A DNA stretch of 64,000 bases, taken from the NCBI GenBank assembly GCA_963377175.1, contig CAUJNA010003323.1, positions 243,438 to 307,437 of the forward strand, given 5' to 3'. The position numbers and the translations under genes were made by a program. This DNA is from Effrenium voratum (Eukaryota; Sar; Dinophyceae; Suessiales; Symbiodiniaceae). Below are positions 42,973 to 53,228 of the stretch, piece by piece (the stretch's first letter is position 1; each line of letters opens with the position of its first letter). The notes under the pieces are model-generated. The model was not told where the DNA came from, searched no databases, and was given only the letters and a program-made list of their open reading frames with translations.

Positions 42973-44211
42973 GCGCGGATCGGATCGAGTCCGCGGCTCG
43001 ATCCGCCGGATGCGGATCCGGCGGATGCGGAAGCCTCAGCCGAAGCCGGTCGTTCCAAAAGGGAACCCCCCTTCTCATAGGCGTCCTTTTTGGTTGTTTT
43101 GGTGGAAAAATAGAGGGCGATTCCTGGTTTACCTGGGGGTTCAATCAACTACCAGGGAAACCCATCTATTTCCCAAAGGACACTCCCGAAGGCCATGGAC
43201 CTGAGTTTCACTTTTTGGGTTGGGTTTGGTTGCCATGTCAGCTGTCAGAAAGCTTAGACTCTTTCGGGATCGGAAGTGAGCGACGCCTCGATGGGAGGTT
43301 TGCTCCTTTTGGTTAACCTTTGAACACCACCCAAAAGGGGAACAGCGTTTGTTGCCCCAAATGGGCGCAATCGCCCATGTAGCTCCCCGGTTTCGGGCTT
43401 GGGAGGTGGACAAAATCTTGGGGTGCTCTTGGCGCCCTGGATTTTTGACCGCCGGTGCAGTCTTTGAGGGTGTGAGGTCTGAAGGAATTTGGGTAGTGAA
43501 GGCAACTGAAAGGAAACCCAGTTGCAGAAAGGAGCCCTTTTTTGGATCTGTGAGTGTTCCACTAGGAAGGACATGGAAGGACCCCGTTCCGTTTGGGTAA
43601 AATTTCAAGGAAAAGCGACAGGTAAACGCGTGTTCGCTAGAATTTTCTTCCCATTCGCCATTTGAGTCTGTGTTTTTGAGGGTACCCTTTTTTTGTGGGT
43701 TTTAAAGGGAAACCAAAAGGAAAACCACCATTTTGGAGGGTCCCCTAAAAAAGACACTGGCATGCCTTGGACAGGCAAAGGGGCCGAGATTTGGGCAAGA
43801 GCGGTCCTAACTCCTAACTGCGCTGTTAAAAGGCGCAAATGCTTGACTGAGCCTTGCAGATGTTGCTGAAGCAATGGACGGCTAGGTATGATACACAAAT
43901 TTGCAGGCGGATGAATCTCGCAGTGCGTCCTATAATCCTATAGGTTGCCCGCTTATACATCCTGCTGATTTAGTAGGTTCCGAGTTCCGAGAGCGCTCCT
44001 CGTTATTTGCCACTCTGAGCGCTGAATTTCTGCGCGGGTTCGAAATCGGTTCCTTTTTATTCGCCCTTCTTGGAAAAAATGTGTATTTCCCCCCCCCCCA
44101 CACCAAGTCACGGGCTTTCAAACTGAGAAGCGTACAGCAACCTAAGCTGATTCCAGGGGTTCGCCCAAGCGCCAGGCTCTGTACGGCGCATCCCACTGTC
44201 GGAGATGACGG

Positions 44212-44333
44212 AGGTGGGGGAAACTTCGCACCTTGCGGAGCCTTCTGTCGGGTCACAGTGCTCCTTGCTTCGGGCGCTCTCAAGCGGTCAACCGCCCCCT
44301 TCACCAAGCTTGGCGAACCCCAACCCTCTGGTT
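44212..44333 (+). CDS. Candidate exon, unknown
   Basis: The plus frame GNFAPCGAFCRVTVLLASG then ALKRSTAPFTKLGEPQPS ends at AACCCTCTG|GTTCCG, the same GT donor word used at 38884 and again followed by family B (44346-44420). The left boundary is unclear. A minus-strand frame is also open here. Confidence 0.3.
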
Positions 44334-45301
44334 CCGTAGGTTTGTAGTTGTTTTTAGTTGGTTTAGTGCTTGAGTTTCGATTTAATCCACTGACAGTTCT
44401 TCACTTTTAGGGGATCTGAGGACTGCAATGCGTAGTTACAATGATCATGTGATGGTTAAAAGGATACACAGCGTGAGTGAGAGCATATACCAAGCAGGGT
44501 ATTTTGGAAGAATTAGAAGGCCATTTGACGTGGCTTGCCCACACGTCTCTGCTAGTTCAAGCTCAGCTTCAAATCAATGTACCAAAGCCAGTTGGAAGCC
44601 TTAAGATGGTTGTGGCCACAGTTGGTTCCTTGCAAAATCGGCCTATTAGGGGTCCTCAGTTTTTACAATCACTTACATGCCTTTGAGATCTGGTCGGACA
44701 CAGCTCTGGACTTTGGGCTTGGTTTACCCTCCTGTCCACGTCACCGGAACCCACCAGAGAAATGGTCCCTTTTCAAGGAGACTAGTCCAAACCACCCCGA
44801 AACGTCGAAGGGTTCCATGGCAACGGCGGGGTCTTTTGGAAACAAAAAGGAAGCCGTGGCCATTTCAGGGTTCTTTTTTGGTCAAGGGCCTTCGGCTGTC
44901 CTTGGCCCATTGATGGCATGCGTTCTTTGTGCTCCCTTGGAAAGGGGGGCCGCCATGTGACCCATGTCAAAGCGGGGGTCACCTTTGAAGTTCCCTTGGG
45001 TTTGGGTGTTTGTGCATGCGTTTTTCTTTGGGGGGGTTGGAGGGGTGGTTCGCAGGTTCTTTTCGTGTTGCTTTAGCAAGTGCAACCCAAGGGGTTCGTA
45101 AAGAGCGCTCTTGATACTCACTGGTTGGCAGCTTCTCTTTGATGTGGGTGCGCAGGATGGGGAGAAACCCAATCATGTGTCACCCCCCCCAAATGAACAC
45201 TCAACCACACCGAGAATCCTCTAGAAATGTGTGTGTGTGTGTGTGTCGTTGTGCTTTCTTTTCCTTTTTATTCTCCGGGGGGGTCTATTATTATTTCGCA
45301 G

Positions 45302-45382
45302 GAGAGAGCCAGTCTGAAGCCTTGCTTGCCTTCTGTGTCGAGCGAAGTTCCGGCGCCTGCTGTGGCGGATGCCCGGAATAGG
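45302..45382 (+). CDS. Candidate exon, unknown
   Basis: A T-rich tract and ATTTCGCAG precede; the donor is GAATAGG|GCAAGC (GC). 27 codons, phase 0 both sides: ERASLKPCLPSVSSEVPAP then AVADARNR. A proline/serine-rich, probably flexible segment. Its phase matches the next candidate exon. Confidence 0.35.
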
Positions 45383-46097
45383 GCAAGCAGAACCAGGGAG
45401 GGCGAAACGCTTCGAATCACAAGGGTCTTGTGGGGGTTTGGCTGGTAGCCATGTAAATTTGGTAACCAGCTTATTTTGGTTGGAGGTACCCCGGTAAATT
45501 GCGGCAAGCAACAAGAAGGTTTGGGTATGTGGATTTATGTGGCCCTTCGATTTGGAGAGAACTTGCCAGGTGTATCAAGGGAACGAGCCAGAGGATATCG
45601 CCTGCGCCTTAGGGTTGAGAAGGGAAAATCCAAGAGGGCTCCCTGAATTTCCCCTTTGGATCTCCCAAAGTGGCCATCGTTTTGAAAGTTGATCAACTTT
45701 TGGAGGGGAAGCCCACCTCCGTCCAACCCCTTCCCCCCCTCCGTTTCAAGCCCAAAAGCTTTGACTCGGGCCCCTACGTGACTCCTACCAAGCTCGCGAA
45801 GGTGAGCTATGAGGGGCCTTGATGTTAAGAAGCTAAGTGGAATGGAACACAGAATTCCAGGGGTTGATTCCTTGTCCATTCTGTTCAACCAACGTTCTTT
45901 TCAAAAGCGGATCGCTGCTGGTGGTTTTCTTTGGAAGGAAGGATGGCTGGAAAGAATGGGGAAGGTACCCCTAGAATAATAAGCATGACATGGACCTTTC
46001 CTGTGGTTGCCAAGGGCCCCCAATAGAGGTCCCCCAGTCCCAACAGCGGGCTAATGGCAAGGGCCCATTTTTTTGGGGGGCGAGTCAGCGGGTTCCC

Positions 46098-46208
46098 TTT
46101 TTTGGACCGACAACCATGAAAAACCTTCGCCCCCCAGGCTCCAGAGCCTTTTTTTTTTTGACCGACAACCATAAAAAAACCTTCGCCCAGGCTCCAGAGC
46201 CCTTTTTT
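46098..46208. repeat. 56-bp tandem duplication
   Basis: TTTTGGACCGACAACCATGA, CCTTCGCCCCCCAGGCTCCA, GAGCC and a second copy with small indels. Confidence 0.8.
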
Positions 46209-46287
46209 CTTCTCCGATTCGCCAAGTTGAGTAAGTGGTTCGACTGGGTGAACACCCAGTGGCAGGGTTAACCCCACAGGGGACCTA

Positions 46288-46404
46288 TACTTACTTGCCC
46301 AAAGCCGACCTCTTGACCTTTTAGTTTTCCGGGTGGGGTCTAGTTTTAGTAATGACCCCAAAAGGTTAACCTTTTATTTTCAGGTCCTTTGGGCAAGTGA
46401 GTAT
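46288..46404. repeat. Inverted-repeat element
   Basis: TACTTACTTGCCCAAAG at the left and CTTTGGGCAAGTGAGTA at the right, with inner arms GACCTTTTAG.TTTTCC and AAAAGGTTAACC. 117 bp; another small MITE-like unit not in families A-K. Confidence 0.7.
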
Positions 46405-46464
46405 ACGCTTATAACCCAGGTTACCAACAACTTACTAAGTTAGCCGAACACCCAAGCACCTAAG

Positions 46465-46509
46465 GAGACTCCCCTCGACGAGCTCTGCGCCACTTTGATG
46501 CTCGAGCGG
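46465..46509 (+). CDS. Candidate exon, unknown
   Basis: CACCTAAG|GAG at the left, CTCGAGCGG|GCCCCT (GC donor) at the right. 15 codons in phase 0: ETPLDELCATLMLER, an amphipathic acidic helix. It continues the phase of 45302-45382. Confidence 0.35.
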
Positions 46510-49500
46510 GCCCCTCAGTGACGGGATGCCTCCATCGAGGGTTCAAGGGCTACGGGGCAGGGCAGCCTGGCCTGGATGAGCCAACGTTTGGATTGTGGGC
46601 AAGAGCTTTTTTGAAGGGGCCCTTTTCATGTGGTTTAAAAAGGGATCCCAAAAGCAACAAAAACCATGTTGGGGGATCCCCCTATTTTGACAATTATCCA
46701 TTTAGCATGTAACATCTTACGGATCTGAAGCTTTTGGAAGCTTTCGCAGAATCGACCCGACACCTGGGCACAAATCTTCACTTCCAGTTTGGTTTTCCAA
46801 AGTCCCGCAATGCCTTGTTTTGGACCTCAAAAAGTCGCTTGCTCAATGGAATCCCGATTGCAGCTGGGGTTCTTCTGGGAACCCACGCTGCCACCCGTGA
46901 TTTGCCTGGGGATGGTTACGAACCCTCTATTTTTCCGGTATACCTTAGTTTGTGCTTTGGATTAGTGGTTTGAGGATTTGACCCCCGGGCTTTCGTAGCA
47001 GGTAAAACGGACACCCTTCAACCACCAAGACACCAATCCAAGCCACCAATCAGAGGGAAGCTCAGAGCCTCCCTGTTTCCCTCATTTCAGTTTGATTGGC
47101 CCGTAGCTTTGCCGGCAGGGAAACTGTGGCTGTCGGTTTCTTTGCGGCCAGTTTGGACCATGGCACATGGAGGGAGGTTGTTCTATCAAACCAACAACAA
47201 AACACACAAGCAAAGAAACACATTATGTATATATAGATATGATCATATAGATATGATAATATATATATATATATATCAATATACATGTAATGTATTTACA
47301 AGCAAACAAGCAAGAAAGGAGGCAACCGCACAAACCAACAACGACACCTTTAGAACGTGTCTTGTCCTCAGGTCCTGCGAGTGCATCTCTTTCTCCTTCG
47401 AGGACTTGCCGTTGGGGCGCCCTGGGCGGGGCGGGGTCCGGAGAGTTTTTGGCTTTAGGGACCCAATCGCCTCCAAACAAGGCCTAACATGGCCTATTTA
47501 GTGGTTTCGAGCGGGGAGTGGAAGTAGCATGATACATATTTACAATAGTTCTCGTGTAGTGACAGTACCCGTGTTTCATGCCAGACTGCCTGGTGTCGTG
47601 TGTCTGTGTTTGTGTGGGAGTAATGAGTTGTAGGCTGATGTTTAAGATGCCAAAACATGAAAGCGTATGTGCCCAGGGGTTATTGCCAGATAACAAAAAG
47701 CTGAGGGACAATAAAACAAAGAAAACACTGGGAAGACCAAATGCAACAAACACAATCTCTTAGAGAGAATCTTTGGTTTCAGCTCCAAACTTTGGTTTCC
47801 CGAGGTGTTCAGATTTTTGTTTTCCGGCACCCCCTGATTTTAGTCTTGTTATGAGTGTTTCAGCAGCAAACAAACAAACTCGAGGTTTTTGTGTTTTTTG
47901 GACATCTGGCCTTCTACAAAACGACAAAGTCTCGAGCTTTTCCCTCGGTCTTGTTATCGCCTGACAAATGCTAGACACCGAAACAAACTGCGGGAAACCC
48001 GAAAAGCAACAAGGTCTCCAAACAAGAAGACCAAGATTTGGGGCTGAAACCAGAGTTCCTTCCTCAGAGATGGCATGCTTTGGCTCTCCCAATGTTGTTT
48101 TTTTGTTTGATCCCCCTCAGTTTTTTTGGTGTTTTTTTGCACTATCCCTCCCAAAGGCAAACATCGAGGCGTGTTTGTGATGTGTCCTTCTGCCACGCAC
48201 AGAAAACTAACAAAACACCGAGTGTTTTTTCTATTTGGCCCTTGTCCCTCCAGAAAAATCAAGCACACCTGAGTTTTGTGTTTATTCTCAAGAAGACTTT
48301 GACTACTGATATTACAATTGAAATAGAATTCGATGAGGACAGAATCGAGTTATAATTATGATTCTAAATTGCAATTTAAAAGCCAGCTTTATAAGTCTTG
48401 ACTCGAGGCTCGTTACAATGCTCTTATAAAGCTCCTTTTAAACCTTACAATGCTCATTATAAAGCTTCCAATACAGCTCCGTATAAAGCTCCTTGCGAGG
48501 CTCGTTATAGGACAACGCCCCAGTTAAGGCTCCTTGTAAGGCTCCTTGTGCAAATCTCCTTATGTGGCCTCTTATGAAGCTCCTCAACAGAGCTCCTTAA
48601 ATGATCCTTTCAAGGCTCCGTACAGGGCTCCTGATACCAAGCAGGAATTACATTTTATATTTTTTTGAATATAGAATCCAATGAGGAACAAACAACAACG
48701 ACAATTTCTTGTCAACTGAACATTTCAAAACGGTATCACTTTGCAAACATGTTCTTCATTGAACAAGATAGACGGCGTAGGGTTTCGTTTGCTCAGCAAA
48801 TCCCCACGTTAGTTCGAGGTGCAGAATGAATCACTCACAACATTTGCGGTTTTCCGATCTTGGGGAGGACGTAACCCGTGGGGACCACCCAATCTGATCA
48901 CACATGTTATTGGCTTTTGGGGTGCATGCCCGTTTTTCAGAGTATCCTTTTTGGGCTGGCAAAAAAGGGACACCCAAGGACCCCCGCCTATGTTGGGAGG
49001 TTCCCTCATTTTGAGACCCGGGTATGACTCCGGGCACTTGCGCTCCGCAACCAAACATCACTCAAGTCATAAGGGTATAGTGAGTAACCCTCAGATAGCG
49101 CATGACACCACTCGAATTGTGGCCGATCCTAATTCCGCGGGGTACTCTCCAAATGTGTGCTGGTTGTTCCTATTCGTTGGCGATGCGAACTTGTTTCTCA
49201 TGACAGACATTTGCTGGAAGGTTCAACCCCCCAATTAAAAGAATGGCGGACCAATTTGGATGACGACAATCCTATCAATCCTTAGGTAAAGAATGGTGGT
49301 TATATGAACCTCAGTATTTGAAGGGTGATTTGAACCGGTTTTCTTGTCTGGGGCCAGCCTTTTTACATGTGCCGACCCTGTCTTCGGAGCAAGCACCGAG
49401 GTCCCGGGAACGCTTCGCCATGTGCCTCCAGATTTTGGTGGATGGCCAACAATAGCCAACAGAGGCCCCATGGATTCGGCGAAAAGTCGAAGCTGACTCC

Positions 49501-50138
49501 GTTTCTGATTGGCCCGCCAAAGGCTCAGGAGCATAGGTGTCCTTTTGATCGGTAAGTTTGATTGGAAACAGATGGGTCCCACCTGTTTAGATCAGTTTTA
49601 CACCATTTCACCAGGGCCATCATTGTTTTTTACCAAAAAGGACGCCTATGCTCAGGAGCCCCCTTGGCAGTTTGGATTTGAACAGTTCCAAGGCTCCGTT
49701 CTTGCATTTTCGGCGGCCAAGATCCATGGGGCTTTTCCGTTTTTTCCCTTCCGGCACTGCAAAGCAGTGCGCTGGGTGGGACTTCGGGCACCGAAGCAGT
49801 TGAGTTGGAGTCTTCTCTTCTTTCTTTTTCTTGGAAAACTGAGGGTAGATATGTGTTTGCGGAGTGTCGTGACCATCGCCTCTTTGTGCGGATTTCCAAG
49901 AAATTGACGGTACATATGTTGGTGTGGACATACTTGCCACCTTGAATTGTTCGGATGGGGTGCAATGTCAAGAGCAGGTCACGGATGAATCTGGCATACC
50001 TTTCATGGCACGTGTATCTAGGGTTTTTCAGTAGTGACCTTTCTCACTCCTTTTTTGGTTGGGAGGGTTGCCCTACTAAAATAGACTACAAAAAAAAGGT
50101 TGGTACTCTTACTCTAACCTCTCGACTGGAGGACCTAG
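46510..50138. other. Intron-like DNA with decayed tandem repeats
   Basis: Family C (46605-46690), a TA tract (47222-47276), a CTTTGGTTTCAGCTCC-type segment with an inverted partner near 48030 (47760-48060), a decayed GGCTCCTTATAAAGCTCC tandem repeat (48400-48640), a family C/D derivative (48900-49000) and a family K copy (50045-50138). A possible tiny exon CECISFSFEDLPLG near 47377 is not supported by boundaries. Confidence 0.4.
48400..48640. repeat. Decayed 16-20 bp tandem repeat
   Basis: About a dozen diverged copies of GGCTCCTTATAAAGCTCC-like units with spacing 14-22 bp. Confidence 0.65.
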
Positions 50139-50173
50139 GTATGTCAACCAGACTTGCTCACGGCTTTCGGAAG
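50139..50173 (+). CDS. Candidate 35-nt exon directly after a family K repeat
   Basis: The family K copy ends GGACCTAG, which serves as a possible acceptor; the donor is TCGGAAG|GCTAAG (GC). Reads MSTRLAHGFRK, phase 1 to phase 0. It would join in phase to the terminal exon if that starts at 50609. Short, so weak. Confidence 0.3.
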
Positions 50174-50608
50174 GCTAAGTCCGGAATCTCTCCGCCTTGG
50201 GGCCGTCCCATGAATGGGATTCGGCCCGAAAGAGAGAGCAGGATGGGTGGCTCGTCTTTTTGCGAGGTATCCATGTGTTGGTGGCTTCAAAGGGAGACAA
50301 AAAGGAGCGCCACCATTTGGGGTCTCCTAAAAAGACACACCCATGTTTGTCCTGCACTAGATTCGAGCGATTGCTCGAGCTCAGAAGTGAGCGACCTAAT
50401 GGGAATGGCCCAACATATTAACCTTTCTTTAGCTTTTCCTTTTGCTGCTTCCGTTCCCCTGGCATGTGCTTAAGCTTTCATTCTTGAGCCGCTCTCATTG
50501 AGCACGTTCTCAGGTCCATCCCATTGAATTAGTTCGCGCCGGGCTCCCGGCCTCCCGATTTTGCCGCGCCCGGCTGCTTGCCAGAGATGCTCGACCCGCT
50601 CTGCGGAG

Positions 50609-50731
50609 CGCAAAGCGGGCGACGGCTTTGAGCTCGTGCGCGTAAAGCGTAAGTTTGAAAAATCGTTTTTGGCGGCGCTTCGGCTGGCTTTGGGGGAGAT
50701 GATCAGGGATTGCGGATTGAAGTCTCTGTAA
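50609..50731 (+). CDS. Probable penultimate or terminal exon, unknown protein
   Basis: The frame reads RKAGDGFELVRVKRKFEKSF then LAALRLALGEMIRD and CGLKSL, followed by TAA at 50729. Coding character is strong and no ATG precedes, consistent with an internal or last exon. The acceptor could be TCTGCGGAG|CGC (phase 0). Upstream GC-rich DNA (50540-50608) is open in other frames (FAAPGCLPEMLDPLCG), so the exon may begin earlier in a different join. Alternatively a GT donor at TCTCT|GTAAAT splices to the next entry. Family unknown. Confidence 0.45.
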   Translation, partial: RKAGDGFELVRVKRKFEKSFLAALRLALGEMIRDCGLKSL

Positions 50732-50765
50732 ATGATGCTCGGAACATCTTCTTGTTTCGTTTCAG

Positions 50766-50805
50766 GGACTTCGTAGCCTTCTACCCTTGTGACGAAGATT
50801 GGTGA
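50766..50805 (+). CDS. Possible last exon after a 38-nt intron
   Basis: If 50728-50765 (GTAAATG...TTCGTTTCAG) is removed, the frame continues LKSL-DFVAFYPCDEDW and stops at TGA 50803-50805. The acceptor has a perfect pyrimidine tract, and the acidic aromatic tail is protein-like. Thirty-eight bases is very short for an intron, so this remains a hypothesis; without it the protein ends at 50731. Confidence 0.3.
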
Positions 50806-51366
50806 AGAGTTTCTTTGTGAGCAACGCTGAAGGAAGGATTGCCATGTTACTCTTTAGGACTGAAGCTAGGGTTAGCTGTTGCAGAAGTCAACTTTGCCTG
50901 GCTGGCCTGAAACACCTGGATTGCCTGTCAGTGGTTCATATGGGCGCCGCCTTTCTGCTCTTTTCTTTTGGTTCCGCAAGATCAAGAGATCACCACGAGA
51001 CCCGTGGATTACTTCTTGCTGGGTCCTTGGGCAATTGAATCCTATTCATTCTCCGACTTCCCACCCTTGCATTCCCGTACGGTAAGTTTTGTTTAAACCG
51101 CGGGTTGGCTCTCGGTGATTGGCGGACGCTCGGGATGCCGTTTCAAGGGTCCGTGAAATCGGTGAATGCTCGGAGTGGAGTTGCTTTGAATGCCTCAAGT
51201 TCGCTCGCACAGATGCAACCAGAAGCAACATGGAGCGCGTTCCCAGAGCCGGAAGCAAACCAATCGCTCTCAGAGTCATGCTTTCTGTTTACCAACGAAA
51301 GCTCACAGATGGGCGGTTTGCTTGCGCACCCGGCGTGTAATTATTCTTCCTTTTCGGGCCTCGCAG
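50806..51366. other. Short intergenic region between unknown gene and DUS1
   Basis: About 560 bp. No stable exon; two overlapping open frames (51105-51446 and 51119-51340) are shadows or UTR. It ends in TTATTCTTCCTTTTCGGGCC and CTCGCAG, a good trans-splice acceptor. No TATA or polyadenylation signal is evident, as usual for dinoflagellates. Confidence 0.4.
51359..51366 (+). promoter_or_regulatory. Probable spliced-leader acceptor for DUS1
   Basis: A pyrimidine-rich stretch followed by CCTCGCAG lies four bases before the first ATG of the DUS1 reading frame. In dinoflagellates nuclear mRNAs receive a trans-spliced leader at such AG sites, so this marks the likely mRNA 5' junction. Inferred from position and tract only. 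Confidence 0.4.
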
Positions 51367-51370
51367 AGCC

Positions 51371-51411
51371 ATGGCGTCTCCCTCGGAGCCCCGAGGGGAC
51401 GAGTTGGGCGG
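51371..51411 (+). CDS. DUS1: tRNA-dihydrouridine synthase DUS1-type, exon 1
   Basis: The ATG is four bases after the acceptor. The frame MASPSEPRGDELGG is followed by TGA at 51416, so it must splice; a GA donor at GGCGG|GATATG or GAGGG|GACGAG is possible. The second would be in phase with exon 2 and give SEPRG-EKLRG. The N-terminus of DUS1 proteins is variable before the KL.G..FW segment, so homology cannot confirm this exon; it is chosen for its start context and distance. Confidence 0.45.
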
Positions 51412-51463
51412 GATATGACCTGAAGTCCTCAAGGGAAGCCCAGTGATTCTGTGATCCCATTCC

Positions 51464-51598
51464 AATGTTGACCCCATATTTTTCAACCCCTGTTTATCAA
51501 TAGGGGGTGTTCCCCTCCAAAATTGATGATTCCCCACTAAACTCGGGGACACCCCCCTATTAATAGACTGGCGGGTTGGTTCATATGGGGTCAGCATT
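51464..51598. repeat. Inverted-repeat element in DUS1 intron 1
   Basis: AATGTTGACCCCATAT at the left and ATATGGGGTCAGCATT at the right, with inner arms ATAGGGGGTGTTCCCC and GGGGACACCCCCCTAT. 135 bp; a well-preserved double fold-back. Confidence 0.8.
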
Positions 51599-52712
51599 AC
51601 CTATATGGTGTGGTAGCCAAGGGCACCGCCGTGAAAACCTGGAATGACCATGGCCACCATGCCTCCCCCGCCCCCCCGAACGACTGCTTTTTGGACACGC
51701 CGGGCTTTCGAAGATGCGGCGCTGAGGCCATTGATCCGACACCTTTTGGCGAGATTTGTACCGTCTGTTCAGGTACCTCCACCGTCGTTGGCAAGTCGTT
51801 TATGGTTTTTTTTTGGTGGCTGCAAAAAATAGTCGGATTCTTGCAAGCCCATATCGTTTGGGTTTTAAAGATACCCTGGCTCTTTCACATCCTCACATCC
51901 CACGGACAAAAAAGGCCAGAAATACCCAGCGCGTGCTGCTCTTCATTCACCTCCCAAGAGATGCCCAAAGTAGTTGCTGAACATAGCTGGTACTTGGAGC
52001 TCAGGAGCCGGGAGGGATCTGAGGCTTTCAGAGCCGAGAGTTCTGTGTAACTTGCTGGCTCGCAGGGAAAGAGTTGACATGACCCAAGCAACAGCACCGC
52101 CCATGGTTTCCTCTCAGGGCATCCCGAAACGGTCCATTCCCAAAAACCCGGACCCGGTCGTTTCCTACCTATCGCACTAGCAAGACAAGCACGTGGTAGA
52201 CCAGAGATCTGAGAACCAAGGAATGGGTAGGAGTTGGTTCTTCCACTCGGCTGCTGGTTGAGACATCCGAGCTGGAATTTTCCGCTGGCGATCCCAATGG
52301 CTCGTCTTTTTCTGTTTGAGTCGGTGAGGGAGAAAGAGACCCCAAATAGAGACCCCAAATAGGAGGGTCTGGGGCAAGCCGGGAGGGAAGATTTTGGGAG
52401 CCGGAAAGACTAGAAGACTTCAAGCCGGCCTTGGGACACTGGCAACTATTCAACCGGGTTTCATTTGATATCATTTCCCCCAGCCTTTTTTCAGCTCGAG
52501 CTCAACGGCAGAAACTCGGTCGTGTTTCCCTTTTCCCTTTTGGGCCACTTTTCTAGGGCATCTGCCGATCCAATCCCGCACAAGCCTCACACCAGCTTCC
52601 CCAGCAATTTCCACTGCCGTTTGCAGGCAGGGCTGTGGGAAATGACCACTTCTGTATCAACCACAAAAAGGGCCTAAAGACTACCCCCCTCATAAAAAAA
52701 AGAGGGGATTCC

Positions 52713-52792
52713 TATCAGAGAAGTGGTTGGAGACACCCCGAATGATCCATTTCCTTGTATCACAGAAGTGGTTGGAGACACCCCGAGTGATC
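52713..52792. repeat. 44-bp tandem duplication
   Basis: TATCASAGAAGTGGTTGGAG then ACACCCCGARTGATC occurs twice head-to-tail. Confidence 0.85.
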
Positions 52793-53154
52793 AACCACAA
52801 CCCCGTGAGGTGTTGCATAAAAAAAAAAAAAACGGTGCACCAAGTCCACCAAGCACCGTCCCGCTCACCTTGAGAGGTCCGTTGCCATAGGTGTCCTTTT
52901 TGGTTGCTTTGCTTAAAAAGATCGGTTGGGGTTTCGATTCCTGGCTTACCTGGTGGCTTTTTCTCATCCACCAGGGAAACCCATCTATTTCCCCAAACAA
53001 CCTATGCTTGCGATACCTGAAAAAGGAAGGAAGCCCAAACTTTGGCAACCCCGAATCAAGGAAACCAGCAGTTGGATGGTTTGTCTCAGGGTCGTTCCCT
53101 TGAATCCACCCATGTCCACCGCTTTTTGAGTCGCTCGGATTTTTCTCCGGTTAG

Positions 53155-53228
53155 GAGAAGCTCCGGGGGTGGGACTTCTGGCGCTCCATTGGGAGCCCCA
53201 AGACGGTGTGTGCCCCCATGGTGGACCA
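53155..53228 (+). CDS. DUS1: DUS1 exon 2, FMN-site APMVDQ motif
   Basis: Reads EKLRGWDFWRSIGSP then KTVCAPMVDQ. The KL.G..FW...l...k.V.APMVDQSEL block is the diagnostic start of DUS1-type tRNA-dihydrouridine synthases, FMN enzymes that reduce uridines 16/17 in the D-loop using NAD(P)H. The APM segment begins the TIM-barrel and lies next to the flavin. Acceptor TCCGGTTAG|GAG; donor GTGGACCA|GCCACT (GC), phase 2, so the glutamine codon is completed by exon 3. Very strong identification. Confidence 0.85.

Larger units (their letters stand above)
51412..53154. other. Intron 1 region of DUS1
   Basis: Holds an inverted-repeat element (51464-51598), a GC-rich coding-like patch (51672-51771; readings RRAFEDAALRPLIRHLLARF or IDPTPFGEICTVCSG) that may be an alternative or additional exon, family A (52095-52185), a 44-bp tandem duplication (52713-52792), family D (52885-53010) and an A-run (52820-52832). 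Confidence 0.45.

Noticed and set aside
51105..51446. 114- and 73-codon overlapping ORFs just before DUS1
   Set aside because: Two frames look equally protein-like, a stop precedes one at once, and the probable trans-splice acceptor lies within the other; more likely UTR or intergenic DNA.
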